Shown here one piece after another: positions 14,101 to 28,100 of a DNA stretch of 64,000 bases. Both the position numbers and the translations under genes were made by a program. Source of the stretch: Ursus arctos (taxonomy: Eukaryota; Chordata; Mammalia; Carnivora; Ursidae); contig NW_026622897.1 of assembly GCF_023065955.2 (NCBI RefSeq), forward strand, positions 8,561,001-8,625,000. Reading direction: 5' to 3'. The notes under the pieces were generated by a model. That model was not told the origin of the DNA and ran no database searches. It saw nothing but the letters and a program-made list of their open reading frames with translations. Each line of letters starts with the position of its first letter. Position 1 is the first letter of the stretch.

Positions 14101-16113
14101 TTTACTTGACAGAGAGAGAGGGAGACAGCCAGCGAGAGAGGGAACACAAGCAGGGGGAGTGGGAGAGGAAGAAGCAGGCTCCCAGTGGAGGAGCCTGATG
14201 TGGAGCTCGATCCCAGAACGCTGGGATCACGCCCTGAGCCGAAGGCAGACGCTTAATGACTGCGCCACCCAGGCACTCCTGATGGATACTTTCTTAACAT
14301 GATTTTATGTATACATATGTAAGTATATATGTATATGTATACACACATATAAATATATGTGTATATGTAATCCGTATGTATATATAGAAAATATATGTAT
14401 ATAAATATATGTGTGTGTACATGGATATACACACATGTGTGTATTTATATAGATGTATATATATATACATACGTATAATATATTTTAATCTTAGCCTTAA
14501 AACCAGTAGTATTAAATTGGGAAAAACTGCAAGTATTTTCTTTAAGACAGGAACAAGGAGAAAATGGCCACTATTCCACTGCTTTTCAACCAGATGTAAC
14601 CAATACAGTTAGACTAAAGAAATTGATTAGAGGCACAAGGATTAGTAGAGTAAAACTATCTCTATTTGCAGATGATATCTTAGTAAACCTGGAAAACCAC
14701 ACAGAATCAATGACAATACTAACTCAAACAATAAAAGGTAAGATAACGGTGTAAAATTAGCCTACCGAAATCAATAGCCTTCATATACACCAACAATAAC
14801 CACTTAGGGAGCATAATGGTGGAAAAAACCCTTAAAGTTGCAACAAAGAAGATTAAATATTTAGGAATTTAACAAGAAATGTGCAAACTTTAAAACACTC
14901 CTGAAAAACACAATTAAACAAATGAAAAATCATCCTGTGTTCTTGAATAGGATAATTCAACAACATAAAGATGTCAGTACTCCCTAAGTTAATTTTAAAA
15001 TTTAATACAACCTTAATGAGAATTCTAACCAGTTTTTAAAGGAAGTTAGACAAATCAATATAAAGTTTATATGGAAAAATAAATACTCAAGAATAGTCAG
15101 GAAAATACTAAAAAAGATTTTTCAGTGAAGGGACTAGCCCTTCCAGACATTAAAATATACTATGGGGTGCCTCGGTGGCACAGTCAGTTAAGGATCTGAC
15201 TCTTGATTGCAGCTCAGGTCATGATCTCAGGGTCATGAGATAGAGCCCTGCATCGGGCTCTATGCTCAGCATGGAACCTGCTTGAGATCTCTCTCTCTTT
15301 CTCTCCCTCTGCCCCTCCTGTTCATGCTCTTTTTTTTCTCTCTCTATCAAATAAATACATAAATGTTTTTTTTTTTTAAAGATTTTATTTATTTATTCGA
15401 CAGAGATAGAGACAGCCTGCGAGAGAGGGAACACAAGCAGGGGGAGTGGGAGAGGAAGAAGCAGGCTCATAGCGGAGGAGCCTGATGTGGGGCTCGATCC
15501 CATAACGCTGGGATCACGCCCTGAGCCGAAGGCAGACGCTTAACCGCTGTGCCACCCAGGCGCCCCCTAAATACATAAATCTTAAAAAAATACTATAAAG
15601 CATCAATGATTACACATTATTCAGTGCATGAATAAATAGGCAAGTGATATAGAGTAGAAAGCCAAGAAACCCAAAAATGAATGGAAATTAGGTTAATAAT
15701 AAAGATGGCATCTCAAACCACTGGGTAAAGGGTTTTTTTTTTTTTAACTTTATTTCCTGGATTTTTTTTTTTTATTGTGGTGAAAAACACAACATAGGGG
15801 TGCCTGGGTGGCTCAGTCTGTTAAGCATCTGACTTTGGCTCAGGTCATGATCTCAGGGTCCTGGTATCGAGCCCCGCTTTGGTCTCTGTGCTCAGCGCAG
15901 TCTGCTTCTTCCTCTCCCTCTGCCCCTCACCCTGCTCGTGCTGTCTCTCTCTCTCTCTCTGTCTCTCAAATAAATAAAATCTTTAAAAAAACCCATATAA
16001 CATAAAATTTACCATCTTTAGCCATTTTTAGGGGTAAAGGTTAGTGTTAAGTTTATTCACATTGTGAAACAGATCTTCAGAACTTTTTCTTCCTGCAAAA
16101 CTGAAACTATACC

Positions 16114-16158
<45 letters not shown>

Positions 16159-19100
16159 ACAGAGACTGGATTATTTCATTTATAACAATGTCCTCAAACT
16201 TCTTCTATGTTGTAGCATGTGACAGAATTTCCTTCCTTTTTAATGGCCACTGGGTTGCTTAGTTTTTGGTTATTGTAAATAATGCTGCTATAAACATGGG
16301 TGTACGAATATGTCTTTGATTCCCTGCTTTTGGGACCATTGCCTTAAGGCAATGGTGTTAGTCTTGCTTATCCGTGCTGAAGACCTTAAGCATTTACTCC
16401 ATCAAGCACAAGAATGAAAAGATTGTATGATGTGAAGCCCTTTAAAAAGCAAAACTACCAACTTTTCCTTGTAGTTTTTTGATATTCCATCATTTAAATA
16501 GATCATTTCTACTGTAATTGTATGTACAAAAATGATTATCCAGTAAGGACAGTCATCTTGTTTACTTTAGCATAATTCTGATAAGTTGAAAAATTTTAAA
16601 GTAAAGGGAAAATATAAGATGTGAATATGTAACTGTTTCTAAAAGCTTAGGAACCCATTTTAATTGAGAAACTGTCAAATATTCCATATCTTTGCATGTT
16701 ATTCTCTTGGCTATAGGGTAAAAATCAAAATTATCTTAATAATCACCAATTTGGAGGTTTTTTTAGCTTTCTAAGTATGAGTTTTTTGATAGAGTAGGGG
16801 TCAGGAAATGTAGGTTGCTCTTTTCCATTGTACCCCAGGATATACTCAAAAGTCATCACCCCTTAATCTCAAGTTTTGTGAATAATCAAGTTGTGCTGGG
16901 AACCCATTCGGATTCCTTATTTCAGTATTTGAAGGCTTTCATATTTATCCTGTGTTTTTCTTACTGGTATTTATTTTTCTGTTTTTGCTCCTGTTTGAAG
17001 GTACAATCACTGGTTTGATGGAATGGCTTTGCTTCACCAGTTCAGGATGGAGAAGGGCACAGTGACCTATAGAAGCAAGTTCCTACAGAGTGATACATAT
17101 AAGGCCAATAGTGTTAATGACCGAATTGTGATATCAGAATTTGGCACATTGGCTCTCCCTGATCCATGCAAGAATGTTTTTGAACGTTTCATGTCAAAGT
17201 TTGAGCTGCCTGGTAAGTAGCCTTTAGTGTACCCAGAATTTGTGGGTGATAGTGATGATTATTTAGTTATGATATGTGTCAATCTATATAAATATATATT
17301 TTGAAATAGATTTTTTTTTTTTGGTATGAGAGGATGTTTAAACTGTGTTGTTGCTCTGATGTTGTGTGCTACACTACATTGTGGTGTTTAACTCTGGGGT
17401 TTGGTTTCAGCAATAACTGACAATACCAATGTCAACTATGTGCGGTACAAGGGTGACTACTTTGTTAGCACTGAGACCAACTTTATGAATAAAGTGGACA
17501 TTAAAACTCTGGAAAAAACAGAAAAGGTAAAATAATGGCTACAAAATTAGTAAAATAGACCCTAAAATTTCTTTCCTTTAAAAATACTTTTTAGAGTAGT
17601 AGATATCTGAAGAAGAAATTGGAGGGGTGCCTGAGTGGCTCAGGCAGTTGAGTGGCTGGCTCTTAATTTCCACTCAGGTCATGATCTCGGTGTCCTGGGA
17701 TTGAGCCCTGAGTCCATCTCAGTGCTCAGCGGGGAGTCTGCTTCAGGATTCTCTTTCTCCTTCTGCCCCCACCTCTCTTTCTCTTACTCTCTAAAATCAA
17801 TAAAATCTTAAAAAAAGACAATTTTAGACTTCTTCTTCCTTACTCCTAGTATCTGAAGACTATGGTAGAGGAGAAATAGAATAGTACCGATTGACTTTGT
17901 CCATTTCATGCTCTTCCTAATAACTACAGGTAGAATTGAACTAGAGATTGTCTAGACCCATAGTGCGTTCACTTAGCACATTAATTAAAAATAAATAAAA
18001 TTTTAGACCAGAATTTTAATTTTAATTCTTATTTTTTTGTACTTTCCTGTGATCTTGGGGGAAAAAAATCCTTATTGGATAATTGTTTTTGTCCATTTGT
18101 TGTTGTTGGTGGTAGAGTTTTTGTTTGTTTATTATTTAGTCTCCATTTCTTTAGTAGGAAAAATAATTTTGATTTCTCAGAGGTGAGATATTAAGGCATA
18201 TACTATATAGTTTTCCTATTCTATTTTTAAAATATTTGACACATTCGTAATGTCTCTGTGTCTAAGTAGAGATCTGCCTATGTAACATTTAAAAGTCCCT
18301 GATGGTTTTAAATTTGCAGGTAGACTGGAGCAAATTTATTGCTGTGAATGGAGCAACTGCACATCCTCATTATGACCCAGATGGAACAGCATACAACATG
18401 GGGAACTCCTATGGGCCACATGGTAAAGTTGGGGTGGAGGTCTTTTTAAAAATAATTAGGAGTTAACTCTCTTCCCAGGGTTTCATTATGGTTAAGGTTG
18501 TAAGCCTACGGGAACTTTGGACGGTTCAGAAAGAAATCTCCAAAGTGGTATAACTGAGTTTAAAGTATATAATTTACTGTGTTCTGTGGTCCTTTTGCAC
18601 ATACACTTAGCAACTAATTTTCTATTTGACCTTTTCAGCATGACTTACGTTTTTATGTTCTGTTGTGCTTTTCGGCTCACAGGCATTGTAGGGATTTTTA
18701 ATATGTATTTCTCAAACTTGAATTTCTTAAAAGTATCATATTGTAAGTACAAAAAAATGTAGAATGCTGCAGCAAAGAGATATGGGGAAGGTACATTGTT
18801 TATCACATGGGAAGGAATTTATTTTTATGATGGGAATAACACATTTCAAGGTAAGTTAAGGTTATAGTGTGGTTGTATTTACAGCTGTTTATATCACATC
18901 TCTTTCCTGGTCATCCACATACTCTTCCAACTGCCTACCAATCTGCCCCAGAAAGTTCTACTAGCTAATAATGATAGCTAACATTTATTGAGTGTGAGTA
19001 TCTAGGATATGCTGGTGTTAAGCATTTTTCCATATATTTTTTCTTTAATCCTTGTAACAACTCTGAGAAAGGTACTATTATCGCACCCATTTTACAGACA

Positions 19101-22100
19101 ATGGCAGTGAACCCTGAGAAAGTTTAAGATACTTGCTTAGGCAAGCTTCTGAGTGTGTAAGACTGGTCTTGAGCCTGAATCACACCCAAAGTCACTCTGA
19201 TAGACCGTCTTAGTAATTATTCATTGCTGAGTACAGAAGACTCTCAGAGCATGCAAATTCATGTTCCTATAACCTGAGTAGGTGGCTTTCTGTTTGAAAA
19301 GAGATGGGTTAGGCACCTGAGTGGCTCAGTTGGTTGAGCAAATGCCTTCGGCTGAGGTCATGATCCCTGAGTCCAAGGATCGAGTCCCACATCAGGCTCC
19401 CTGCTCAGCGGGGAGTCTGCTTCTTCCAATGACCCTCTCCCCTCCGATGCTCTCTCTCTCTCTAATAAATAAAATCTTAAAAAAAAAGAAATGGGTAGGT
19501 GTTAGATGTTTCCATCTATCTTAGCTGTCAATCTATCATCTATAACCTGTGAAACCTCTGTAGAGTTTAACTTTTGTGTAGGTTAATGTATAGTTTTGGT
19601 GAGTAATTGGCTTTTTGCAGGTTGTTGGTCTCTACCTCTCCATATTTACACATGTGATGTATATTAAAATGAATACTGCAGGTTTGTTTTTTACTGGCTC
19701 AAGTAGAGATAGGGTACTCTGAAACTTCATCACCCAGGTCTCTCTCCTCTTCTTTATTACCTGATCTAGGATATGGATGTATCCTTCAAAGCTGTTATAG
19801 AACACAGCAAACACCCTTTTAGGTAAAATGTTTCAGCAAATGGGTAAACTGACTCAGGAGTTTTTTAGTCCATCCATCTTTTTTGATCACTAAAAAAAAG
19901 ATTCCTTTTTAAAAAAATGGTGTCTATATACTTTTTTTGGTCTGTTTTTTCTTCCCTTAGCAACATATTAAAATATTGTAAATAATTATTTCTTAGTCAA
20001 GAAACATTTTGCACGGTTTTCCTGGGGAATTCTACCAAACATTCAAAGAAGAAATAATACCTATTCTCCTAAAGCTATTTCAAAAAATAGAAACAGAAGG
20101 AAAGCTACCAAACTCATTCTATGAGTCCAATATTACCTTGATCCCCAAACCAGGCAAAGACCCCCTCAAAAAGGAGAATTACAGACCGATTTCCCTAATG
20201 AATATGGATGCCAAAATCCTCAACAAGATACTTGCTAATAGAATCCAACAGTTCATTAAAAGGATTATCCACCACGATCAAGTGGGATTCATACCTGGGA
20301 TGCAAGCGTGGTTCAATATTCGCAAATTAATCAGCGTGATACATCATATCAACAAGAAAAGACTCAAGAACCATATGATCCTCTCAATCGATGCCGAAAA
20401 AGCATTTGACAAAATACAGCATCCTTTCCTGATTAAAACCCTTCAGAGTGTAGGAATAGAAAGTACATTTCTCAATCTCATAAAAGCCATCTATGAAAAG
20501 CCTACTGCAAATATTATTCTCAATGGGGAAAAGCTGGAAGCCTTTCCCTTAAGATCAGGAACACGACAAGGATGCCCACTCTCGCCACTATTATTCAACA
20601 TAGTACTAGAAGTCCTTGCAACAGCAATCAGACAACAAAAAGGGATCAAAGGTATTCAAATCGGCAAAGAAGAAGTCAAAATGTCTCTCTTCGCAGATGA
20701 CATGATACTCTATATGGAAAACCCAAAAGAAGCCACTCCCAAACTATTAGAAGTTATAGAGCAATTCAGTAACGTGGCGGGATACAAAATCAATGCTCAG
20801 AAATCAGTTGCATTTCTGTACACGAATAACGAGAACGAAGAAAGAGAAATCAGGGAATCCATCCCATTTACAATAGCACCAAAAACCATACGTTACCTTG
20901 GAATTAACTTAACCAGAGACGTAAAGGACCTTTATTCTAGAAACTATAAATCACTCTTAAAAGACATTGAGGAAGACATAAAAAGATGGAAAGATATTCC
21001 ATGCTCATGGATCGGAAGAATTAACATAGTTAAAATGTCCATGCTACCCAGAGCAATCTACACTTTCAATGCTATCCCGATCAAAATACCGAGAACGTTT
21101 TTCAAAGAACTGGAACAAATAGTCCTTAAATTTGTATGGAACCAGAAAAGACCCCGAATCTCCAAGGAACTGTTGAAAAGGAAAAACAAAGCTGGGGGCA
21201 TCACAATGCCGGATTTCGAGCTGTACTACAAAGCTGTGATCACAAAGACAGCATGGTACTGGCACAAAAACAGACACATAGACCAATGGAACAGAATAGA
21301 GAGCCCAGAAATGGACCCTCAGCTCTTTGGGCAACTAATATTTGATAAAGCAGGAAAAAACATCCGGTGGGAAAAAGACAGTCTCTTCAATAAATGGTGC
21401 TGGGAAAATTGGACAGCTACATGCAAAAGAATGAAACTTGACCACTATCTCACACCATACACAAAAATAAACTCCAAATGGATGAAAGACCTCGATGTGA
21501 GACAGGAATCCATCAAAATTCTAGAGGAGAACATAGGCAGCAACCTCTACGACATCGGCCAAAGCAACCTTTTTCATGACACATCCCCAAAGGCAAGAGA
21601 AACAAAAGATAAAATGAATTTGTGGGACTTCATCAAGATTAAAAGTTTCTGCACAGCCAAGGAAACAGTCAGAAAAACTAAGAGGCAGCCCATGGAATGG
21701 GAGAAGATATTTGCAAATGACACTACAGATAAAGGACTGGTATCCAAGATCTACAAAGAACTTCTCAAACTCAATACACGAGAAACAAATAAACAAATCA
21801 AAAAATGGGCAGAAGATATGAACAGACACTTTTCCAATGAAGACATACAAATGGCTAACAGACACATGAAAAAATGTTCAAAATCATTAGCCATCAGGGA
21901 AATTCAAATCAAAACCACACTGAGATACCACCTTACGCCAGTTAGAATGGCAAAAATAGACAAGGCAAGAAACAACAATTGTTGGAGAGGATGTGGAGAA
22001 AGGGGATCCCTCCTACATTGTTGGTGGGAATGCAAGTTGGTACAGCCACTCTGGAAAACAGTGTGGAGGTCCCTTAAAAAGTTAAAAATTGAGCTACCCT

Positions 22101-25100
22101 ATGATCCAGCCATTGCACTACTGGGTGTTTACCCCAAAGATACAGACGTAGTGAAGAGAAGGGCCATATGCACCCCAATGTTCATAGCAGCAATGTCCAC
22201 AATAGCTAAATCGTGGAAGGAGCCGAGATGCCCTGCAACAGATGACTGGATTAAGAAGTTGTGGTCCATATATACAATGGAATATTACTCAGCAATCAGA
22301 AAGAACGAGTTCTCAACATTTGCTACAACATGGACGGCACTGGAGGAGATAATGCTAAGTGAAATAAGTCAAGCAGAGAAAGACAACTATCATATGATTT
22401 CTCTCATCTATGGAACATAAGAACTAGAATGATCAGTAGGGGAAGAAAGGGATAAAGAAAGGGGGGGGTAAACAGAAGGGGGAACGAAACATGAGAGACT
22501 ATGGACTATGAGAAACAAACTGAGGGCTACAGAGGGGAGGGGGGGTGGGGGAATGGGATAGACCGGTGATGGGTAGTAAGGAGGGCACATATTGCATGGT
22601 GCACTGGGTGTTATACACAACTAATGAATCATCGAGCCTTACATCGAAAACCAGGGATGTACTGTATGGTGACTAACATAATATAATAAAAAATCATTAT
22701 TAAAAAAAAAAAAAAAGAAACATTTTGCAGAACCAGGCTGCATAGAATTCTCCTAAGTAGAAGTACCTATCTTTTCAAAAACTATTTTCTTGTTAATTAA
22801 AATATGGTTGACAGAAAATACATTTCTTAATAAATTGGCTGTGTTAATCAAGTAGATAACTTTGTAGCTAGTTCATCATATGATAAAAACTGTTTAACTG
22901 TTCTGAATTATATATTCTAAAATAAATAGTCATTAGATCAGTGGTTCTCAGCCTTTAGCGTGCCTAAGAATTTTCTGGAACACTTCTAGCAATGTATAAT
23001 ACTGGGCTTTATCTTCAGAGACTGTGGTTCGATAGAACTGAAAAAGGGCCAAGAATCTGCATTTTAACCACCCTTTTACCCCTTATCTTGGCAGATTTGA
23101 GCAAGGTCCCCAGATGATTTGGGCTAAGTGACTCCTGGATATTTGAGAAACCCAGGTCTAGTCATCATGAGGCTGTCTTTTTACTTTGCCTCAATTTGCT
23201 ATTATACAAAGTCCTGAAGAGTCTCTCAGAGGTAGACTCAGTATTGGGCGGGTATTCTTCTGAGATGTCCTCTGCTGGGTGTTTCCTGGGTATGTGTCTG
23301 CCTTTCTCAGGGCTTCACAACTTGCGGTTAGAACAGTTCATTAACTAAGAGTGGTTAAATTTAGTGAATTGAGTCTTATCACTTAATCCAGGTACTGAGA
23401 TGGGCAGTTCTTCTCTTTATCTAATCCTAATTTCAACTAAAATGGAATTTTCTTTCCTTCTCCTTCTCCTCCTCCCCCTTGTTCTTTTTACTTGATGATT
23501 TAGTCCAGTGAGGAGTTTTTGAACTGGAACTCATATGTACATGTACCTGCAGGGAACTCGAGTACCTAAGTTGTGTTTGGGGAAATTTAGTGATTCTCAT
23601 AATAAAGTGCTTGCTTCTATCTTTAAGAAATAAAAAGCTTTTAATTGTTTTAGCCTTTCCAGATACCTTTAAAAGACTTTTAAAAATGAACAAAAATTGG
23701 CGTGCCTGGGTGGCTCAGTCGTTAAGTGTCTGCCTTCGGCCCAGGGCGTGATCCCAGGGTCCTGGGATCGAGCCCCACGTTGGGCTCCCTGCTCCACTGG
23801 GAGCCTGCTTTTTCCTCTCCCACTCCCCCTGCTTGTGTTCCCTCTCTCACTGGCTGTCTCTCTGTCAAATAAATAAATAAAATCTTAAAAAAAATAAAAA
23901 TAAAAATGAACAAAAATCCTCTAATCAATCCAGATGATTTTTAGTACTAATTAAATATATGTAATCAGTTAGATGGTAATATGATACTTTTGAACTGTAG
24001 AGCTTGTATTTTATAACTCATCACTGTTATATATAGTGGGTGCTCAGAACATATCTATATCCCCAACTCAGACCTCTCCAGTATTTCATATCCAATTGTT
24101 TACTCAATGTTTGTACTAGAATGTCTAATAGGCATTACAACATTGATTTATCTAAAAACCAAACTCCTGAGATTTTCCCCTAGATTTTTTTCTGCTTAAA
24201 ATTTTCCCCATCTCAGTTGATCTTTCATCCTTCCAGTGCTCAGGACAATAATTTTAGAATCATCTTTCCCACTTGTCTCTCTCACATCTGTATCCAATTG
24301 GTCAAAAAGCAATTGCAGCAGAGCCTTCAAAATAAATAAAAAATCCAGTCACTTCATATGACCTCTGCTGCCGGCACTCTGGTTTGAGCCCACTATCCTC
24401 TCTTATATGAATTATTGTAATAGCTTCTTAACGGGTCTCCGTGCTTCTGTCCCACATCAGTTAATTCTTAGCATATCAACCAGTTATCCTTTTAATGCAC
24501 CCACCACGTCTCCTTAGAATCTTCTTGTTTACTAACAGGGCCACACTGGCCTCCTTGCTGTTATTTGAGCACTCCAGACTTACTCTTTGCTGAGAATCTT
24601 TGCATTTACTCTTCTCTCTGCCTGGAATGTGATTTTCCCAGGTGTCCTCAAGGCTCTATTCCTCACCTCCTTCAGGTCTTTACTCAAATGTCACCTTCTT
24701 AGTGAAGCCTTCTCAGATCACCATAACGAAATTTGCAAACAGTGGCCTTCATCTATATACGCTTACTCCTGATCCCCCGTTCCCTGTTTTATTTTTCTTT
24801 ATAGATCTTATCGTCATCTCATGCTTTGTATTTTTACTTATGGATGCTTTATTAGAATTTGAGCTTTATCAAAAAAGAGTGTTTTGTATATTTGTACACT
24901 GCCGTATACAATTGTCTGGAAGATAAACTTAGGACACTCAGAAGAGTGCCTGGAATAGAGTTGGCATTCAATAAGTAACTGCTGAATAAATGAACAGAGA
25001 ACTGTATGGTTATCTTGTTCCAAAAGAAGCTCAGTGATTACAAAATTCTGTAAGTTACACCAGTTTTTCAGGACCAGCATTGCCAATTTTAATACCAGAA

Positions 25101-28100
25101 ATATAATTTGATGTGACCTCAGTATTTGTTTATTCACTGAATGATTTAAAAAACATACGTTGTTAATTAATCCATCGATAGCTATTTGTACTGTGCCTGT
25201 TGAATGCTAAGTTCTTGCTTGGTACTGAGGATGCAAAGATGAATCAGACACAATTCCTGCCCTTGAAGAACTCGCCAGTCTACTGGGAAGCAGATAAACA
25301 AGCACAAAATTATAGTGCAGTAAGATAAGGGCTATGACTATATAAGATATAATCAGGGCAGAGAGGAAGGGCACCAAATACCTTTGGGGTGGGGAAGAGT
25401 TAGGGAGTGCTAGTTGAGGAGTGGTTACCTGAGCTGATTCTTGATGAAGCAGTAAGATGAATGATTACATGAATGAAGGTGATTGCATGAATGCATTGAT
25501 GAGAAATGATGTTGATAGGACTCAGAGTGAACCCGGGGATCCAGAGGACTGGAGAGAAGGAGTGTGTGTGTGGGGCAAATGGAGGTTGTAGTTGTAGGGA
25601 TTGGGGCGGGGAGACGGACAAATAGAATTTGAGGATATTCCTGGCTGGTACCTAATCTTTTCCTATAGAGAATGAATTCATCTTCGGGGAGTGAGGAGGT
25701 AACCTTCTGAAAGCATTAAAGTACAATGAAGTTAGCTGCTAATCATGAAACAAAATGCAATGAACTGTTGGTTGATTACTTTGTGTATATTGCCTTAAAA
25801 CCTTATCTAATGTGACTTTCACAAAGTTAATATTTTTTTATCCAAGTCTTTGTTTGAAGTAACGCTTTATGAAATATGGATGTCAGGCATATATTGTATA
25901 AATCTCTTAACTGCTTTTGTGTGGTCCATGAGTATGAGGGTTATCTTTTATTTTGGAATGTGTGTAAAATAAGACAGGACTTTGTTTTCCAGGTTCTTGC
26001 TACAATGTTATTCGGGTTCCTCCAGAGAAGGTGGATCTTGGGGAGACAATCCACGGAGCCCAGGTGATATGTTCTATTGTCTCTGCAGAGAGGATGAAAC
26101 CTTCTTACTATCATAGCTTTGGTAAGCCCAGAAGATAAGGTAAATTGCAGTGGCATCTGCCTTATGTCGCTGTAGCAGAGGAACTAGTTTGGGCAAATAT
26201 TGTGTTGATACAGCTTATCCAAGTATGCTGATAATGAGACCAAGGTTGCATTTTAATGCCAGTTAAGTTTATTCTGTTTAGTCACATACTTCTTACCCTG
26301 GCCAAATGACTGCCTAAAAAGACATATTTATTTTAGTACTGGCAATTACTTAAAAATTGACAACATCAAAAGTGAACCGTAATGTAAATTATGGACTTTG
26401 AGTGCTTCTGATGTGTCCGTGTAGGCTCATCAGGTGTAACAAATGTACCGACCACTCTGGTGGGAGTGTTGATAATAGGGAGGTTATGCATGTGTGGGGA
26501 CAGAGGGTATATGACAAGTCTCTGTACCTTCCCTTTAATTTTGTTACAAAACTGAAACTCCTCTAAAAAAGTGAAGTCTTAATAAAAAAAAAATAATTTG
26601 ACCATAAAAAAAATTGACAGAATTCAAATTAGGCAACTTTAAGCCACAGTTGTAATAATTGTACATGAAAAGGTCTTGACTATATTTCTTGGGGGAAATT
26701 CATATTCTGTTTGATTGCTTCAGCTTTTTCTCAGAATATTTATTTTCTGTGTTCTAAACTTTTATAACCAATCTGCTCCTGAATCCTTACCTTCAGTATA
26801 AATAGCAAATGGATTACAGAATAAACATCTCGATCTCGAATGACGCTTTAATATTATGCTTCTTTCCTTTGTTCCTAAAACAAACAACTTGAAAAGAAAA
26901 ATAAGAAAGATAAAAAGCAAGCTGAGGGCATTCAACCCAAGCTGTTCTAAGCAGTTCCTTTTTTTATGTAGGAACAGGAAATATGTCAAGCAAAGCTGGG
27001 AAATGGTGAAGGATTATTTCTGGATGGGTTTTGCTTAGGTCAGCCGTACTATGTCTAGGCATTCAGATAAGTCCCTGTAACTGTCACACTTCAGACAACT
27101 CTAATTTGCCAAATAACATTTTATTATTTGCTGGAACCTTTTAGGAATGACAAGGAACTATATAATCTTCATTGAACAGCCCCTAAAGATGAATTTGTGG
27201 AAAATTGTCACTTCTAGAATTCGGGGAAAGGCCTTTTCAGATGGCATAAGCTGGGAACCCCAGTATAATACACGGTTTCATGTGGTGGATAAGCACACTG
27301 GACAGGTGGAGTATTTTGTGTATATTCATCATGAAAATGATTGGACATAAAGATACATTTTCCTATGGTTGATTTTTACCTTCCCTGGGCATTGCTTACA
27401 TAAGACTCTCTTAATCAAGAATATTACCTTCTTCCGTAGGTGGGCCTAGCTCACTTATTACTTAATACGGTAGGTTTTGCATATTAGAAAATTGTAAGAA
27501 ATCGTTTTATGCTTTTAATTATCTGACTTAACCATAACAGCACCTGGGAAAACTTCTTGGCATCTTAGAATGGATTTTTCCGTATCATAGTAGTTGCTAA
27601 AGAAAACGTTGTTCGTGCAGTGAACAAAAGTGAAACTTTTGCACTGTTATTTTAATTGCTTGCTTCTGTGACTTCTTGATATGTAAATATGATAATCCTA
27701 CCAAAGTCCAAGGCACGCTGGTTAAATATCTTTCTATACTCTTGATTAGTAGTACTATTATATTTGTCTTCTTTTAGCTTCTTTAAAAAAATAATATCCT
27801 AAATTTACTGTACCCTAATTTCATTACAAAAAAAATCCCATTTTTGGTAATGAATGCATTTTTCAGCGAGTTAGTCATAAGCTACTTAGTAGTAGTATTT
27901 TCTATTTAATCATGTAAGATAGAATCCAGGATTTATTTATCCCTCAAAACATTGGGCCATATATCATCAGGACTTTTAAGTTCGTTGTAACCATTGATTG
28001 GTTTGTATCAGATAGCCCCAGTTCATTATTTCATATGAAATGTGACGGCTTAAACAAGGATGCTTAAATCAAAGTGTTTGTTTCTACATTCCAAATTCTT

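Larger units (their letters stand above)
13320..15725 (+). repeat. Old degenerate LINE-1 ORF2 segment
   Basis: Successive decayed blocks match L1 ORF2 order: CACCAGGCCCAGATTTCTTC near 13600, TATTTGCAGATGATATCTTAG near 14655 (remnant of the FADD region), TCAATAGCCTTCATATACAC near 14771, and AAGCCAAGAAACCC near 15660. Many stops. Interrupted by three SINEs and an AT/GT microsatellite. Confidence 0.8.
15726..16335 (-). repeat. Old LINE-1 3'UTR fragment, antisense
   Basis: Has the L1M-type block AACATAAAATTTACCATCTT then CCATTTTTAGG, CACATTGTGAAACAG and AATAATGCTGCTATAAACATG. Interrupted by a SINE and a GT microsatellite. The same block recurs at 35.2 kb. Confidence 0.75.
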
